64,000 nucleotides of DNA from Allolobophora icterica (GCA_963556255.1 OY744608.1:68350103-68414102), one strand, 5' to 3'. Shown: positions 1-11,931, counted from the stretch's first letter. Numbers and translations: made by a program. The notes: generated by a model not told the origin, from the sequence alone.

Positions 1-70
1 CTTGCATAATTGTTCAGTTCCGGAACCTTTTGTTCTGTTCCGGAACCTTTTTTTCTAGAAAAAAGCACTG
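1..70. mobile_element. hAT-type MITE, right end only (cut by window edge)
   Basis: The first 70 bases match the right end of the complete element at 23270-23537: two GTTCCGGAACC-type blocks, then TCTAGAAAAAA and the terminal AGCACTG. The left part lies outside the window, so the left target duplication cannot be checked. Family assignment rests on similarity to the 23270 copy. Confidence 0.6.
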
Positions 71-120
71 TTTATATGTATATATGTATATATAGTAGCC
101 GTGTATGAGTGAGAATATAT

Positions 121-590
121 TTATATATTTAGTGAGACGTAGTTAAAGAGAATCTCTGTTGATATATAATTCAGTATACCGATGCCACAGCTCATTGGAT
201 GCCATTGTACGCAGTTGTCAATCTGAACTAGCAGAGGTATGGTACACAGCTTCCACTTAATGCAAACCCATTCCGTTTTCTGCGAGGCCCCAAGAGAAGA
301 ATGAGGCTTCAACGTAGTATATATTCATAGAGAACAGTGCGAATACAGACGACATGCCTGTAGAGGTCGGATGAACGAGCTTATATATAGGTGCCTCTCG
401 TAGATTGCAGTTTGGACTCAGTGCATTACCTTACCCATCTCTATTTTCTACATCTTACCTTATCTTAACCTCTCGTTATCTTACATTGCCTTACTCTACC
501 GGAATCTAGCACAGATGAAATCAATTGCATCATGAGACATGGAAAAGGCTGAACAGGCCTTTAACAATAATCAGATCTATAATGACGTGG
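121..590 (-). pseudogene. Intron-13 remnant of a C/D-type SLC5 copy
   Basis: This stretch is colinear with the intron between exons 14 and 13 of copies C (about 42053-42551) and D (about 57900-58326), up to the position of the exon-13 splice donor (around 585). Copies A and B have no matching sequence in that intron. It is therefore the edge of a further, C/D-type transporter copy whose exons 12 to 1 are not found to its right. Confidence 0.6.
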
Positions 591-598
591 TATCAGAA

Positions 599-1022
599 TG
601 TTTCACCTCCGGACGTTTCACCTCCGGACGAATCACCTCTAGGGGTTTTCACATTAGGACAATTCACCTCCGGACCTTATCTGTAAAGGTGAAACTCTAG
701 GAGTTTTTACATCCAAATGTAAAATGAGACCTTTCGAAGTGGTTTGTTATATTTTTTTCCACTACGCCGAAAACGAAACACAGACAGCACACAAACTATG
801 CAAATAATTATCATCTCATAAATAGACAGGCTTATGATAATTTAGGAATTGCTCCATATCTTCTTGTCTGATTTCCATTTCTCATACTCTTCTAAATAAT
901 TATGGTCAGTTACAGTTAGTCGCGTTTCACCTTAATATGAGAGAGTGGGGGTGAAAATCCCTAGAGATGAAAACCCCCATAGGTGACTGGTCCGGACGTG
1001 AAACGTCAGGAGGTGAAAGATC
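599..1022. mobile_element. Foldback element with repeated TTCACCTCCGGACG motifs
   Basis: The left end carries tandem copies of TTCACCTCCGGACG followed by TCACCTCTAGGGGTTTTC. The right end carries an imperfect inverse of about 50 bases (GATGAAAACCCCC, GTCCGGACGTGAAACGTC, GGAGGTGAAAGAT). The centre is AT-rich with no coding. It lies between the intron-13 remnant and the inverted exon-13 relic, so it may mark the rearrangement breakpoint. I do not recognise the family. Confidence 0.5.
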
Positions 1023-1038
1023 CTTAAACGGTCCGAAT

Positions 1039-1214
1039 GTTCGTCCTCTCAGCATCAATGAATGCTCGAATCCCAATAATCTCATCCTTCCAAACTAGGA
1101 CAACACCAATTCCAGCTCCCTGTTCCACTTCCTCGACGAATCTCCGGTTAACACGACGATGTCGTACTTCCATCGGTTGGCAATTCAAACAATTGAGGTT
1201 ACGTCATTATAGAC
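1039..1214 (+). pseudogene. Inverted SLC5 exon-13 relic
   Basis: The plus strand aligns to the second half of exon 13 of the transporter copies: CTCAGCATC...TGC, then the Asn/Ser-rich loop and the end of the exon at CAAACAATTGAG. In frame it reads HFLDESPVNTTMSYF and LAIQTIE, closest to the C/D form. The conserved Tyr codon after the Asn is TAG, and the splice donor has become GTTACG. It runs opposite to all the other copies and nothing exon-like follows it, so it is dead sequence. Confidence 0.75.
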
Positions 1215-1329
1215 CTGATTATTGTTAAAGGTCTGTTGAACCTTTAATGCACCGTTACTGTGCACACATACCTGGGCAATTCTATAGCATAGTTATCATA
1301 GTGCATGAAAGCAAGCAACTATCAAAGTT

Positions 1330-1500
1330 TATTTCTAAGTAGAAGCGGTGCCTATGCTTCTACTGAGAGATTCAGTCACGATCCTGGACGCCTTGACTGC
1401 TGGATCATGATCCAGATTACCAACAGACGAGGAACAGGTCAACAGCGTTCAACTGATCTAATCTAATCTACTTACATGTATTAATCCAATCTAATCTATC
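1330..1500. repeat. Dispersed repeat, second copy at about 35845-36020
   Basis: Both places carry CTTCTAC, GAGAGATYCAGTCACGATCC, a GGATCA/GATCC-rich centre and a run of TCTAATC or its inverse near the end. No coding is visible. Family unknown; neither end is well defined. Confidence 0.35.
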
Positions 1501-1513
1501 ATCATACAACACC

Positions 1514-1800
1514 ATGAAACGCACAACAAACGAAGAGGTGCTGGAAAGGGCCGAGAGGTAAAGATCCATGATGGCTATGATAAGAGGACGACAGAGAAAA
1601 TAAATTGGTCATGTCCTGAGAGGACACTCACTTTTGAGGGCAGAATGGAGGGAAAGAGGACAGGAGTGAGACCCAGACATATGCTGCTGGATTGGATGAT
1701 GACGGATGGATGCAACAGGCTTAAAGGAGAAGCTTAGCACCGACAGGAGTGGCAGAGAAAAATGAGTGGCAGAGAACCCGAAGAGAAGAAGACATCCATC
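1514..1800 (+). mobile_element. LINE ORF2 C-terminal fragment, decayed
   Basis: Across broken frames this reads like the tail of a non-LTR retrotransposon polyprotein: TNEEVLERA, then RGRQRK, IGHVLRGHS-like and RPRHMLLDWMMTDGCNRLK. The motif order is typical of reverse-transcriptase C-termini in animal LINEs. Stops and frameshifts interrupt it. It lies beyond the 3' end of transporter copy A. The clade is not determined. Confidence 0.55.
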
Positions 1801-2218
1801 GTAATCTATTAATTCTACTATAGGTCTGAAGGTGACACAGTTTATTCCTTTAATTTTAAGCAGCCATAGCTTTCGTAAATCATTTTTTATCCACGTAAGT
1901 TGTGAATTTGATAGTGGAAATCCTGCTAAGACTTTCTGCTGTAGGCTGCATAAGTGAGAGTGTAGAAACTTTGTGCCATGTGATTTCTTCTTAAACTGTC
2001 ATAGATTTATAGAAGTCAACAAAGTGGTTGCTGACATTGTCAATGGGGCAGCGAAATAAATCCTCAACAAAGAGTGATGTGTATAATTATCCCACGCGGT
2101 CCATCCTAAGACGCTTCCGTTTGGCATTTACATGTATGTATGACAGCCAGTATTAAATTTTGTCTGAGATAACTATGAAAGCTAAAGAACTTGATACCAG
2201 GAACAACTTTTCTGCTTT

Positions 2219-2397
2219 AATTTAAAATACTATTGTTTTGCGACTCTTTCCTGCTGTTTGTGATTTACTGCCGGCTGATTCCTTAAGAGTTTTTCGAGCT
2301 AGTTGGAAACAGTCCCTGGATTCGTACGTTGCTGAAGTCAGCGGAAATTTACTTTAGTTTTAAAGGAACTTTTTCTCTGAATGAACTTTGTTTAACT
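2219..2397 (+). repeat. Inverted copy of transporter 3'-flank sequence
   Basis: This is the reverse complement of sequence that follows exon 16 in copy B (about 19757-19910), including the block equivalent to AAGTTCATTCAGAGA. The same flank is also present in normal orientation just to the right, so 2257-2295 and 2549-2587 form a perfect 39-bp inverted repeat. With the inverted exon relic at 1039, it shows that the left edge of the array has undergone local inversion. Confidence 0.7.
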
Positions 2398-4214
2398 CTT
2401 AGTTGGATGCTTACCAGATCTGCTATCAGTTGAATATACGAGTGCAGTGCAGAAATGTCACACCGATATTCACAAACTAGTAAAACCGTCCTTTGAACGA
2501 TGAGCGCAATTAACCTTTGGCATGTGAGTAGTTGCCTAACGTTGCGTGGAAAAACTCTTAAGGAATCAGCCGGCAGTAAATCACAAACTTGTTTTGGTCT
2601 AAACCGAAGACTCCTATAAGCTAAATTTCCAACTGATATCTGCCAAAGTGTAATGAGTTGGGCAAGTTTTGCAAGCAGTTGCTGGATTGGTTTCTTGTGC
2701 TGACCATAGCTAGGATATTTCTGCATTCATGAGCAACATCTCTGTTGTTCCGTTTGTCACTTCATTTCTCTGTCTGGGTGTAGACGAGATCTCTTTGACT
2801 TTTGGCTTCGAATGCTTTTCGATCGGTTCCTTCATTATCTCTGTCGCTTCAGCTTGAAGAGCAACCTGTTTAGTACAGATTAAAGACTGTAATTAGCTTT
2901 CAGTTCCTCTAATAATTTATTCATATTATCTTAACCACGAAATAAATAATCAATTAAAGCATAGAATATAATATTAGTCTAAACAGAAACCTTGGCAGTA
3001 TTAGAGCTATAATTAATATAAACATCGTGGATCGTATTCTTATTTTTCACCCGAGGTACATCTTTAACCCGGTTTTTAGATGAACGTGTAACGTCGTGTA
3101 TATAGGCTACACTCATGTAGGTTAGGCTGAACAAGGCAAGCAACTCCTGTTTATTGCGCAGCAATAGTTCAACAATCAAGCTGCAGATACCCAGGTCGGC
3201 ATATCGCTTTTAAGCTATAATGCACGCTGAGAAGCGCCTCTGATATCTCGAGTCCTGATGTGGGTTTATTGGTATCGGTGTTTTTAAGATTTTAAAGATC
3301 TTCTATGATAAAGAAGTCTTTTTCGTATACAAGTCAAATGGCCCAAATATACAAAAATTACCTTTGTCTTGTAGTCTATATGCGAATCTACTTTCGAAGC
3401 TGATTCTGATTCTGAGTCACCTCTGCATCGGAAACATTGCCGGAAATTGATAAGAAGTTTCTCGTCTACACTCTCTTCTTCCGACCTGTTTCCTGTCAAC
3501 AAGGGAACACATTGAACAATATAAATTACGCATTTCCTTACTCAATCGTTTGTTTATTTAATTTTAAGTTCTTTTATCACATTCCCACAGATATGACGTT
3601 GAAAGAATACCAGACTAAGCCAACAGATCGCATTCAATGCATAATAAAACGAATGAGTTGTTTTAAAACATATACACGTAAGAAGAACGAAAGAATACTA
3701 CAGAACAGCTAACGTTGCTGAAAAGCCATACTCAAGGTGGTTTTTCTTTTATTGTTCAAATTAATGGCCAAGTTAAATTTAGAAAGAGTCAATCGCATCT
3801 TACTGAGAAGAAGAGATGCTATGGATCCAACGATTACCGTAACGACCATCCATAATAAGTTGTACCAGATGTACGAAATTGAATAGAATTTCTCTAACCC
3901 TTGCAGAGGAACCTAACGACAAAACCAATAATCAGCTAATGGCTCTAATCTTCGTGCATTTTTACACTTGTTAATTGCCATATTTCATTTCTTCTATCGT
4001 CTTCACGTTTAGAATTTTGTGCATCCTTTGAAATTGATGGCTTATGAATGCGTCAGTCAACTGTTGAAGAATGGATGTTTGATTCTTACCCATGATTACA
4101 TGTATGTGTGTCCGAGTATTTCTTTATGAATAAGGTTCAGTATGTATAAAAGACGTAGCCATGATGCCGACGCCAGAACTAACGAGATGCAAATACCGGC
4201 AATTGACAATGTTT

Positions 4215-4224
4215 ACACTATCAG

Positions 4225-4268
<44 letters not shown>

Positions 4269-4276
4269 GATAGTGT
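4215..4276. repeat. Palindrome around an (AT)n run
   Basis: ACACTATCAGATATA at the left is mirrored by TATATCTGATAGTGT at the right, with about 32 bases of alternating AT between. Copy B has only the single left-hand block (about 22515), so the mirror half arose in A. Confidence 0.75.
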
Positions 4277-4289
4277 AGATAGATTCCAG

Positions 4290-4963
4290 CACTGGCGTAA
4301 ACTTGTCCAAAATATTGGGGGGATGTGGGTCTGGACCAGAAAAACAAGTTTTTCCAATATGAAAAGTTGGGTTTTTTGCTGTTTTTTCGTTTTTATGGTT
4401 TTTGTTGTTTTGGTTGTTTTAAGATTTTTCGGATTTCGGATCATAGAAATCATGAAAAATGGCATGAACAAGAGCTCCAACTCAGTTTAATTCAGTTGCG
4501 ATTTCCGAAAATTAAAAATCATTAAATCAATGTAATTAAAATAACTTCTACAAAAATAACAAATTTATTTTAAGAAAACAACAAATTTTGTGGTTTTCTT
4601 TTTCTTTTGGTTTAGTTTAAAACCAAAAACCGAAAAAAACTTGTCACCTCTGATCTGGACAGTCGGCAGAGGCTTCCGGTTTACGTTAATGCGTATGAAA
4701 TGGGGCGTTTTGTTTACATGTAAATTTATTTCATATTGAAGATATTAAAGATAAAAATAAATGTTAGTTTTCATTATGAATTTCTGATAGTATTTCAGTT
4801 CTGTGTCTCTGATTTTCTGTTTCTGAAGAAATTTGTCTATATTGAAACATAATATTTGAATATTTGAAGAAATTCTCCTCTCGATTGTTGGGGGGCATTG
4901 CCTGGGCTCCTCAATTATTGGGGGAGCACGTGCCCCGGCTGATCCCTAGAGTCTACGCCAATG
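4290..4963. mobile_element. hAT-type MITE, family 1, long form
   Basis: Starts CACTGGCGTAAAC and ends GTCTACGCCAATG (imperfect inverted ends). It is flanked on both sides by the perfect 8-bp duplication GATTCCAG (4282-4289 and 4964-4971). It contains TTGTCCAAAATATTGGGGGG near the left, a GGGGCACGTGCCCC-like block near the right and a T-rich, non-coding centre. The 8-bp duplication is what hAT transposases make. It sits in the exon 14/13 intron of copy A. Confidence 0.85.
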
Positions 4964-6729
4964 GATTCCAGTGACATTAAGTTGATTTTTTAAACGCTAT
5001 TTCAAAGCTTATATCATGGAATCCGAGGGCATTCATTACGTTGCCTTTCTTTATTTTTCTTACCTTATCGTTTTTTTTACCTTATTTTACTTCACAATAA
5101 CAGAGAATCAAACTATGTATTATGAAGAAAATCAACGATGTCGGTAACAGTTGTTGAACTATTCCTGCGCAATAAATAGACGTTTATCAGTATTACAGAT
5201 TAGTGACGTTACCTCAATTGTTTGATTTAACAGTGGACGGAAGTACGTCATCGTTGTGTTAATCGGAGATTCGTCGACGAAGTGGAAGATGGAACTGGAG
5301 TTGGTGTCGTCATAGTTTGGGAAGGTGAGATTACTGGGCTTCATGCAACCATCGATGCTGAGTGGAGGAAAAGACGGATGTCTTCTCTTCATCATGAAAG
5401 ACCCAAAGATCAACCAAAAGCTACCGATGAGGCTCGTAATTCCGCCAATTAGTGCTCCCTGTAATAGAACAACGAAAAGTCTAAAGTGCAATAGGTCTGG
5501 TGTAAACGAGAATAACGTTGGATTTATTGCAATATTACGCAGTCAGAAGACAAACATCCGATGTGCTTTTTCATACGCTGTGATCAGACAACTAAATGAG
5601 AAGTAAACCTTGTTCATCAGTTTGCCAATTCCATTTGTTTTGGAAAGTCTGCTGATACAACACATATGATACATTTAATTACACGAAGTACTTCTAAAAT
5701 TTGAGATGAGTGGCAGACCTGTGCACACCGTCAACATTTTTTTATCTTAACCAGAGTCAACCTCTCTTGCCACGGTACTCTTTACTAAACTTCCAAATAT
5801 TAACTACGTCGCGAATTAGTATTAGGATTCGCGCTTGACCTATAAGCTGGTGAATAAGCTGGTGCTTTGCGCTCAGCTTTACAGTGGCGCTTTAGAAAAT
5901 TGGAGATTATACATTTTCACTCAATAGTAATCCGACATTAATTACAGTTTTTCTGACTGTAAATGAAATGGTTCTCGCGATTTCGCTTCTTGCCAATGAA
6001 AAAATGCGATTTGACAATCGCAGATGAGTTCGTTGTATTGGTCCCAAGAAGAGCTGAAGTTGACTATTGTCAGACGGAGATAGATCACTGGTTCTGTTAC
6101 TATGCCTACTGTAATCCTACCTTCCAGTTGGCATATCGATTGATGCCTCCTAGCATGAACAAACCGAAAATCGGACCGGTTGAAGCACCAGACAACGAAA
6201 TCGCGACCTAATTGTGCAAAGGCAAAATCATATTTAGCACCAACGATAACTTCTCCAAAAGCAGTGTCACTTTTTATATGCACTGCACATAATTATCCGA
6301 CCGTAAGGTACTACACCTATGACGTATGAAGACCACTTCATAGAAGCTTCGTTGTGAGAGGTAATAATCCTAAATGCATAACTAAGAAACAGTCTTAATG
6401 TGGCAAAGATGAAACTAAAGTAATGTTTTTTCGTGTTTATGTAATGCACCACTTTGAAGGTACTTATTTCTAGTAGAGTAATAGAATATTTCTCGGTTTA
6501 ATTGTTTTGTCTGTTTGTGTTTATTGACAATCAGAGTTCCATAAAAGAGTCGCTAACGATGATCGTAACCTACCTGAGTAATTGGACCAGGAATGGCAGA
6601 TGCAATGAAAGCCAATACGGTGGCAGCAATGCCAAACACAACCACTGCAATTATTCAATTAGTATTCATCTCATTAGAGAAGGTAAGGCAACGCAGAAAG
6701 TGTATTATCACACAAAGACTTTGTAATGT

Positions 6730-7540
6730 AAATTAGATTAACGTAAGAGAATCTATAAATTTGTAGCTAAGAAGCAGCGGAGAGAGCAACGACGCAGCGA
6801 ATATGAGGGCAGGTAATGGGGGCTGCCACAGAGAAGGCACGCCGTAGCCGTATGGCTGGCTGTCTGTCCGCGGAGAACAATAAGCTAAGCTTGCGCAGCT
6901 GAGAGGCGAGAACAACGACCCAGCGAACATGAGGTTGGACAGCAGAGCTCCCACAGGTATGGAGCGGCCAAGCCCTCAAAGCACCGCCGCACAAAGGCAG
7001 AGATTCGCTAAGGAATGCGCTGTGGGTAGGGGGCAGTGGAGGGCATCCCTCATATATTCAGACACTCTGTCAAACGTGGGAATGCGGCTTACAAGGAGGG
7101 CAGCAGAACGCAGGATCCTATTCAGGGGCTCAATCCAGCAGTCCGTCATTATATGGCGCTGCAATAGTCCATCCGAAAACATCAATGCATAGACAAGCGT
7201 CGAAGCTGCAACGGGGTACAGACATCGGGAGATCACCTTGAAATGCCGCAGCTAGTAATAGCAGCTGCGGGAGAGAAGATATATGTGCCGCGTGAATGTA
7301 AGTTCCTCGTCCAGGATGACTTCCAAGTCCCGGACCCAGGTCGAGAGAGAAAGTGCAAGGCAAGAGAAGACAGATCAATTAAGAGAACTGCTTCATGGGG
7401 CGTGCCGAGCCAGATAAACTGCGTCTTAGTAGGGTTAAGCCGCAGGCGGTTTACAGATATCGAGGCCAAACAGAGACTCCATGGCATGTATGTGCGTATG
7501 AAAGGCATATGCGCAAAGAACGGTATGTATGGGCATTAGA
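6730..7540 (-). mobile_element. CR1/L2-like LINE reverse-transcriptase remnant
   Basis: Minus-strand frames, joined through several frameshifts, read VNRLRLNPTKTQFIWLGT, then pieces like VAASTLVYALMFSDGLL, PLNRILRSAALLVSRIP and ADRQPAIRLRRAFSVAAPI. That order is the post-YxDD part of a LINE reverse transcriptase through its C-terminal end. It lies in the exon 11/10 intron of copy A. A matching, shorter remnant lies in the same intron of copy B (25390-25770), so it inserted before A and B separated. Confidence 0.75.
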
Positions 7541-7762
7541 CATGTTCGATTATCTTCTGTACCGTTGACTACGAGAAGAATGATTAACAGAATAGACAAA
7601 CTAACCTAGGAATCGGTTGAGCAGAGCTTTGCGTGACTCAGTCCAGTGCATCAGTTTCCATTGGAGAATGTCTTCCCAACAGTTAGCAGCAGTTCCACTC
7701 AACCATGAAGAAACTGAACTACATAAACACACAAACAAATGAACAGGTTAACAATTAAGCTC

Positions 7763-7819
7763 TTACTTACTTACTTCACAATAGAACAGTAATTGTTCTA
7801 TTGTGAGGTAAGTAAGTAA
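7763..7819. repeat. 26-bp stem foldback in copy A intron
   Basis: 7763-7788 and 7794-7819 are reverse complements with one G-T pair, around a 5-base loop. The arms include CACAATAGAACA and TTACTTACTTAC. Copy B has only the left arm sequence (about 25998), so the second arm was added in A. Confidence 0.8.
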
Positions 7820-8295
7820 TTATTGATCAATGAGGTTTGGCAATGAAAACGATTGATTGACGATAACGATGGTAATCAAAACACAACATAACTTAACTCT
7901 ATTAAACGATAACTAACGTGTCACGCTATGAGCAGCGGGACGTTAATTTTGCAAAGTGTCAGTTTTGGTTAAATGCCCTGTTGCTGTCCATATTGCTCTT
8001 CCTCCCCTTCTTACCTCCCTTCCCGCCTCCCAACCCATCCCTTCCTTTTTTCTTCTTGTAATACTCATTTCTCTTCTTTGTCTTCTTGCCTAGCTGTGTT
8101 AACCCTCGTAAACTCTACTTATATCTGACGTTGCTAAGTTGAGGCCAAATGCAAATTATTTTGTTTCCAATCCCGAGGTGGCGACATACACGACCTGTTC
8201 TCATCGCACAGTTTCGTTTATTAATTCGCCGCAGTAAATGAACCACCGACCAAGAAACGATATAACTACAATGAGGATCAACGTACAACAGCTAC

Positions 8296-9561
8296 CAGTG
8301 TGATTCTCCTTACAGATTTTATTTTAGTTATAGTTACAGTTATAGGTAATGTTTTTTTTATTTTAGTTATATATACAGTTACAGTTAGTATAATTTTTTA
8401 GTTATAGTGACAGTTATAGTTAATGGTTTACCATGTTAGTAATTGTTACAGTTATAGTTGGCATTATTTTTTAGTTATAGTTATAGTTACTGGACTTTTA
8501 TTTCAGTTCATTTTAGTTACTACCTACAGTAGCTACAACTGGCCAATGGCGCTCCGCATGGTCCCTATGGGGTCATCGATTAATTATGTCAAAACATTTT
8601 ACTCAGTTTTTCATCTCTTGCCCCTTATCAACAACTGTCAAACATTCAAGGGCCTCCTAACAAAATTATGTCTAAGAAAATTACCCAACCCCAAGAAAAT
8701 TCCTGTGACTCTAACAAATGCAAACACTGAAATTGCCGAAAAAACAAAATACTGTTATTCATATTTGAATTTGATACTTAATGACTACAATACATGCGCA
8801 CTGTCTGTCACAGATATTTAATGGATTTTTTCCATTCAAAAATACAACCTCGTTTTCTTTTAAATGTGTATTCAATTTGATTTTTATTATGAACATTTCT
8901 AATTTGAACATGAACATGATAACGTTTTAATAATATTCCATTTAACATAGAAAATTAAAATCAAAACAAGTTTCTCACTCTTTAATATTAACAATCGAAA
9001 GAAAAAATTATCTTTCCATCAAAAAGAAACTCGAAATATTAGATTTTCGAAAAGAACCCAGGATATTCGCAAAGAGAATATGCAGCACATTTTCTCATTT
9101 TAGCTGGGAATAATAAACAGGTTAATTTAAAACGAAGAAAATAAATTATCGTCTTTGATTAAATTACAAAAAAATGAAATAGATCACTCATAAAGACTTT
9201 CCGAATCTATGGTTGCTTTTGATTAAATTATTGTTGGCGTCAATATTTCTTGAACACCTCCCTTTGTCAAGAATTGTCAAACTGTTTCAAATCCTTCGCT
9301 CCATTTTGTTGATACAATTAATAGACGACCCCATGGGTAATTTAAAGACTGCTCTTTTTCACGTTCTCATGTTTATCGATATTGCACTTTTTTTTATCTC
9401 ATTAACGAAAATAGCAATGAATTTTCGTTAGTGTTATTTTCGTTATAGTTATAGTTATAGTTAATGATATTTTTAGTTACAGTTATAGTAATCGTTAACG
9501 AAATAATTTTGTTCGTTAACGAACATTTTCGTTATCGTTAACGTTAACGAGAATCACACTG
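8296..9561. mobile_element. TIR DNA transposon, probably non-autonomous hAT
   Basis: Perfect 13-bp terminal inverted repeats, CAGTGTGATTCTC at 8296-8308 and its complement at 9549-9561. The flanking 8-mers are similar (ACAGCTAC / ACAACTAA). Copy B lacks the 1266 bases at the matching site (about 26269). Subterminal zones are rich in AGTTATAGTTACAG and CGTTAACG motifs, as expected for transposase-binding arrays. Two small open frames inside resemble nothing known to me. Confidence 0.7.
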
Positions 9562-9594
9562 ACAACTAAACAAATCTTGGCCTTTGCATGTAAA

Positions 9595-9611
9595 CAGATA
9601 GAAAGACAGAC

Positions 9612-9658
<47 letters not shown>

Positions 9659-9811
9659 GAAAGAAAGGAAGAAAGAAAGACAGACAGATAAATTGATATA
9701 TAGACAGATAGACGGATAAACGTATGGACGGATGGACAGATAGTCGGATGAATGGATAGACAAGCAGACAACTAGATTGGTAGAACTATAGACCGAGATA
9801 GATAGATATAT

Positions 9812-9858
<47 letters not shown>

Positions 9859-9955
9859 GGTAGACAGATAGACAAACAGAGATAGATAGACAGACAGACA
9901 GAGAGAAAGACAGATAGTTAGGCAGACAGACAGATAGACAGGTCGATAGACGTCA
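9595..9955. repeat. Tetranucleotide array (GAAA/GACA/GATA) after exon 9 of A
   Basis: (GAAA)n, (GACA)n and (GATA)n blocks with interruptions. The array lies directly downstream (minus strand) of the exon-9 splice donor at 9958. All four copies have an array at this place. Confidence 0.9.
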
Positions 9956-10071
9956 AACCTCAGAGCTCCTCCGTAAAGTGTGGCCAGAAAAAGTCCAGGA
10001 AAGCCAGGAACGTCGGAAAACATTTGCAGAACGAAACGAGGCAGCAACTGAAAAATATGCAGTGATACTAG

Positions 10072-10250
<179 letters not shown>

Positions 10251-10489
10251 TACCCTGAATAAATTCACCCGCTCAGAACACCGTACTTTTTCTTGCGGGC
10301 CAAGGCTCTATAAACTTATAGCATCGAATATCAAACATAAAGGTCTGATCAGCTGATACGCTGAGCTACTGAACATTGTACAAATTCTCATAAACAGAGC
10401 AGCTAATTAGTCTGAGCTATCAATCCTACCAATCTATCGTCAAACGCACCATGATCTCCTATGAAGGGCACACTATCAGATAAACGTGA

Positions 10490-11228
10490 AATTGCAAGCA
10501 TTCGTGGATGGGAAGAGAAACGGCGAGATTTCATATGAAATGGGAGGTAAGGTATTGAAAGTGAGTGAGGAAGAAAGGGACTTGGGAGTGATTATGCACA
10601 AGAGTGCAAAACCTTCAAGGCAATGTGCTGAAGCTTCAAAAAAGGCTAACTATACTTTGGGTATGATAAGAAGGACAATAGTCACCAGAGACAAGGATAC
10701 AATAATAAGGTTATACAAATCACTGGTTAGGCCGCAATTGGAATATTGTATCCAGGTATAGAATCCATACCTGAAACAGGACATTGAAAAGCTGGAGAAA
10801 GTGCAAAGAAGAGCTACAAAAATGATCTGGGGCTCCAAGGATTTGAGTTATGAAGAAAGGTTGAAAAGGTGTGGACTAACAACACTGGAGAGAAGGAGGA
10901 GCAGAGGAGATCTAATCGAAGCCTATAAGATTATCACTGGAATGGAAGCACTGCAGTGGGAGACGTTCTTTGAATTAGCACCAAACAAGGCAACATGGGG
11001 ACACAGGCATAAAGTATTGAAGAGGCCGAAAGGAACATTAAGGCAGAAATTCTTTAGTGCAAGAGTTGTAGACCTGTGGAATGGTTTGGATGATACTACT
11101 GTCTCAGTGGACACCATCACAGCTTTTAAGAAGAAGCTAGGGAAATTGGGCTATTAAGTGTTCGAAATTAATTTGCAGTGGTTCTAACACAGACTACACG
11201 TCTTCTGAACCACTTAAAACCCTTGTTA
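10490..11228 (+). mobile_element. 5'-truncated LINE with reverse-transcriptase C-terminus
   Basis: The plus strand reads continuously from EERDLGVIMHKSAKPSRQ through KANYTLGMIRRTI, YKSLVRPQLEYCIQV, one TAG in place of an expected Trp, then QRRATKMIWG and FSARVVDLWNGLDD, ending at TAA 11155-11157. This is the C-terminal third of a CR1-type LINE polyprotein. The 3' end has a short TTATG-type tail. It is inserted in the exon 9/8 intron of copy A; copy B has the empty site near 27300, where TGGATGGATGG is uninterrupted. One internal stop and good conservation otherwise suggest a fairly young insertion. Confidence 0.8.
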
Positions 11229-11507
11229 TGTTATGGATGGATGCATAGATAGGTTACGCATGATTGAACCTGATTGGGATTTCCGATTTCGTGATTGGCC
11301 AGAGGGTCACAACGGATTGAAGTGTAGTAGGCAACAACAGTGAGTCCAATGAAACATACAGTCACGTGCATGACGATTGATGCTGGCAGGTTCAGGAGAA
11401 CTGTTCTATAACAACACAATGCATAATACTGCATGCCGTTTAGAAATAATTACGACGATGACGATGTAGATGGTAAAGATGATGGTAGTAGTGATGTTGA
11501 TGTTATT

Positions 11508-11783
11508 GGTGGTGGTGGATGTGGTGGTGGTGGTGGTGGTGGATGTGGTGGTGGTGGTGGTGGTGGTGGTGGTGGTGGTGGTGGTGGTGGTGGATGTGGT
11601 GGTGGTGGTGGTGGTGGTGGTGGTGGTGGTGGTGGTGGTGGTGGTGGTGGTGGTGGTGGTGGTGGTGGTGGTGGTGGTGGTGGTGGTGGTGGTGGTGGTG
11701 GTGGTGGTGGTGGTGGTGGTGGTGGTGGTGGTGGTGGTGGTGGTGGTGGTGGTGGTGGTGGTGGTGGTGGTGGTGGTGGTGGT
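11508..11783. repeat. (GGT)n array, about 275 bp
   Basis: About 90 GGT units with a few GAT changes near the left end. It lies in the exon 8/7 intron of copy A. Copies B (27570-27640) and C (46505-46600) have short, impure GGT-rich seeds at the same place. The poly-Gly, poly-Val, poly-Trp and poly-His frames over it are artefacts. Confidence 0.95.
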
Positions 11784-11931
11784 ATTGGGATGGTGGTAGT
11801 AGTAGTTTTGCTGGGGGTGGTTTTATTATTGACGATTGGGATGATTGATTAATCAAGATGATGACTTGCATGCATATACGTGGAAACACGCGTTTAGTTT
11901 TGCATATTTAAATGTAAGGCTGAGTAAACCC

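Noticed and set aside
8423..8821. 132-codon frame as a transposase
   Set aside because: No catalytic or zinc-finger motifs are visible; it lies inside a TIR element and may be chance.
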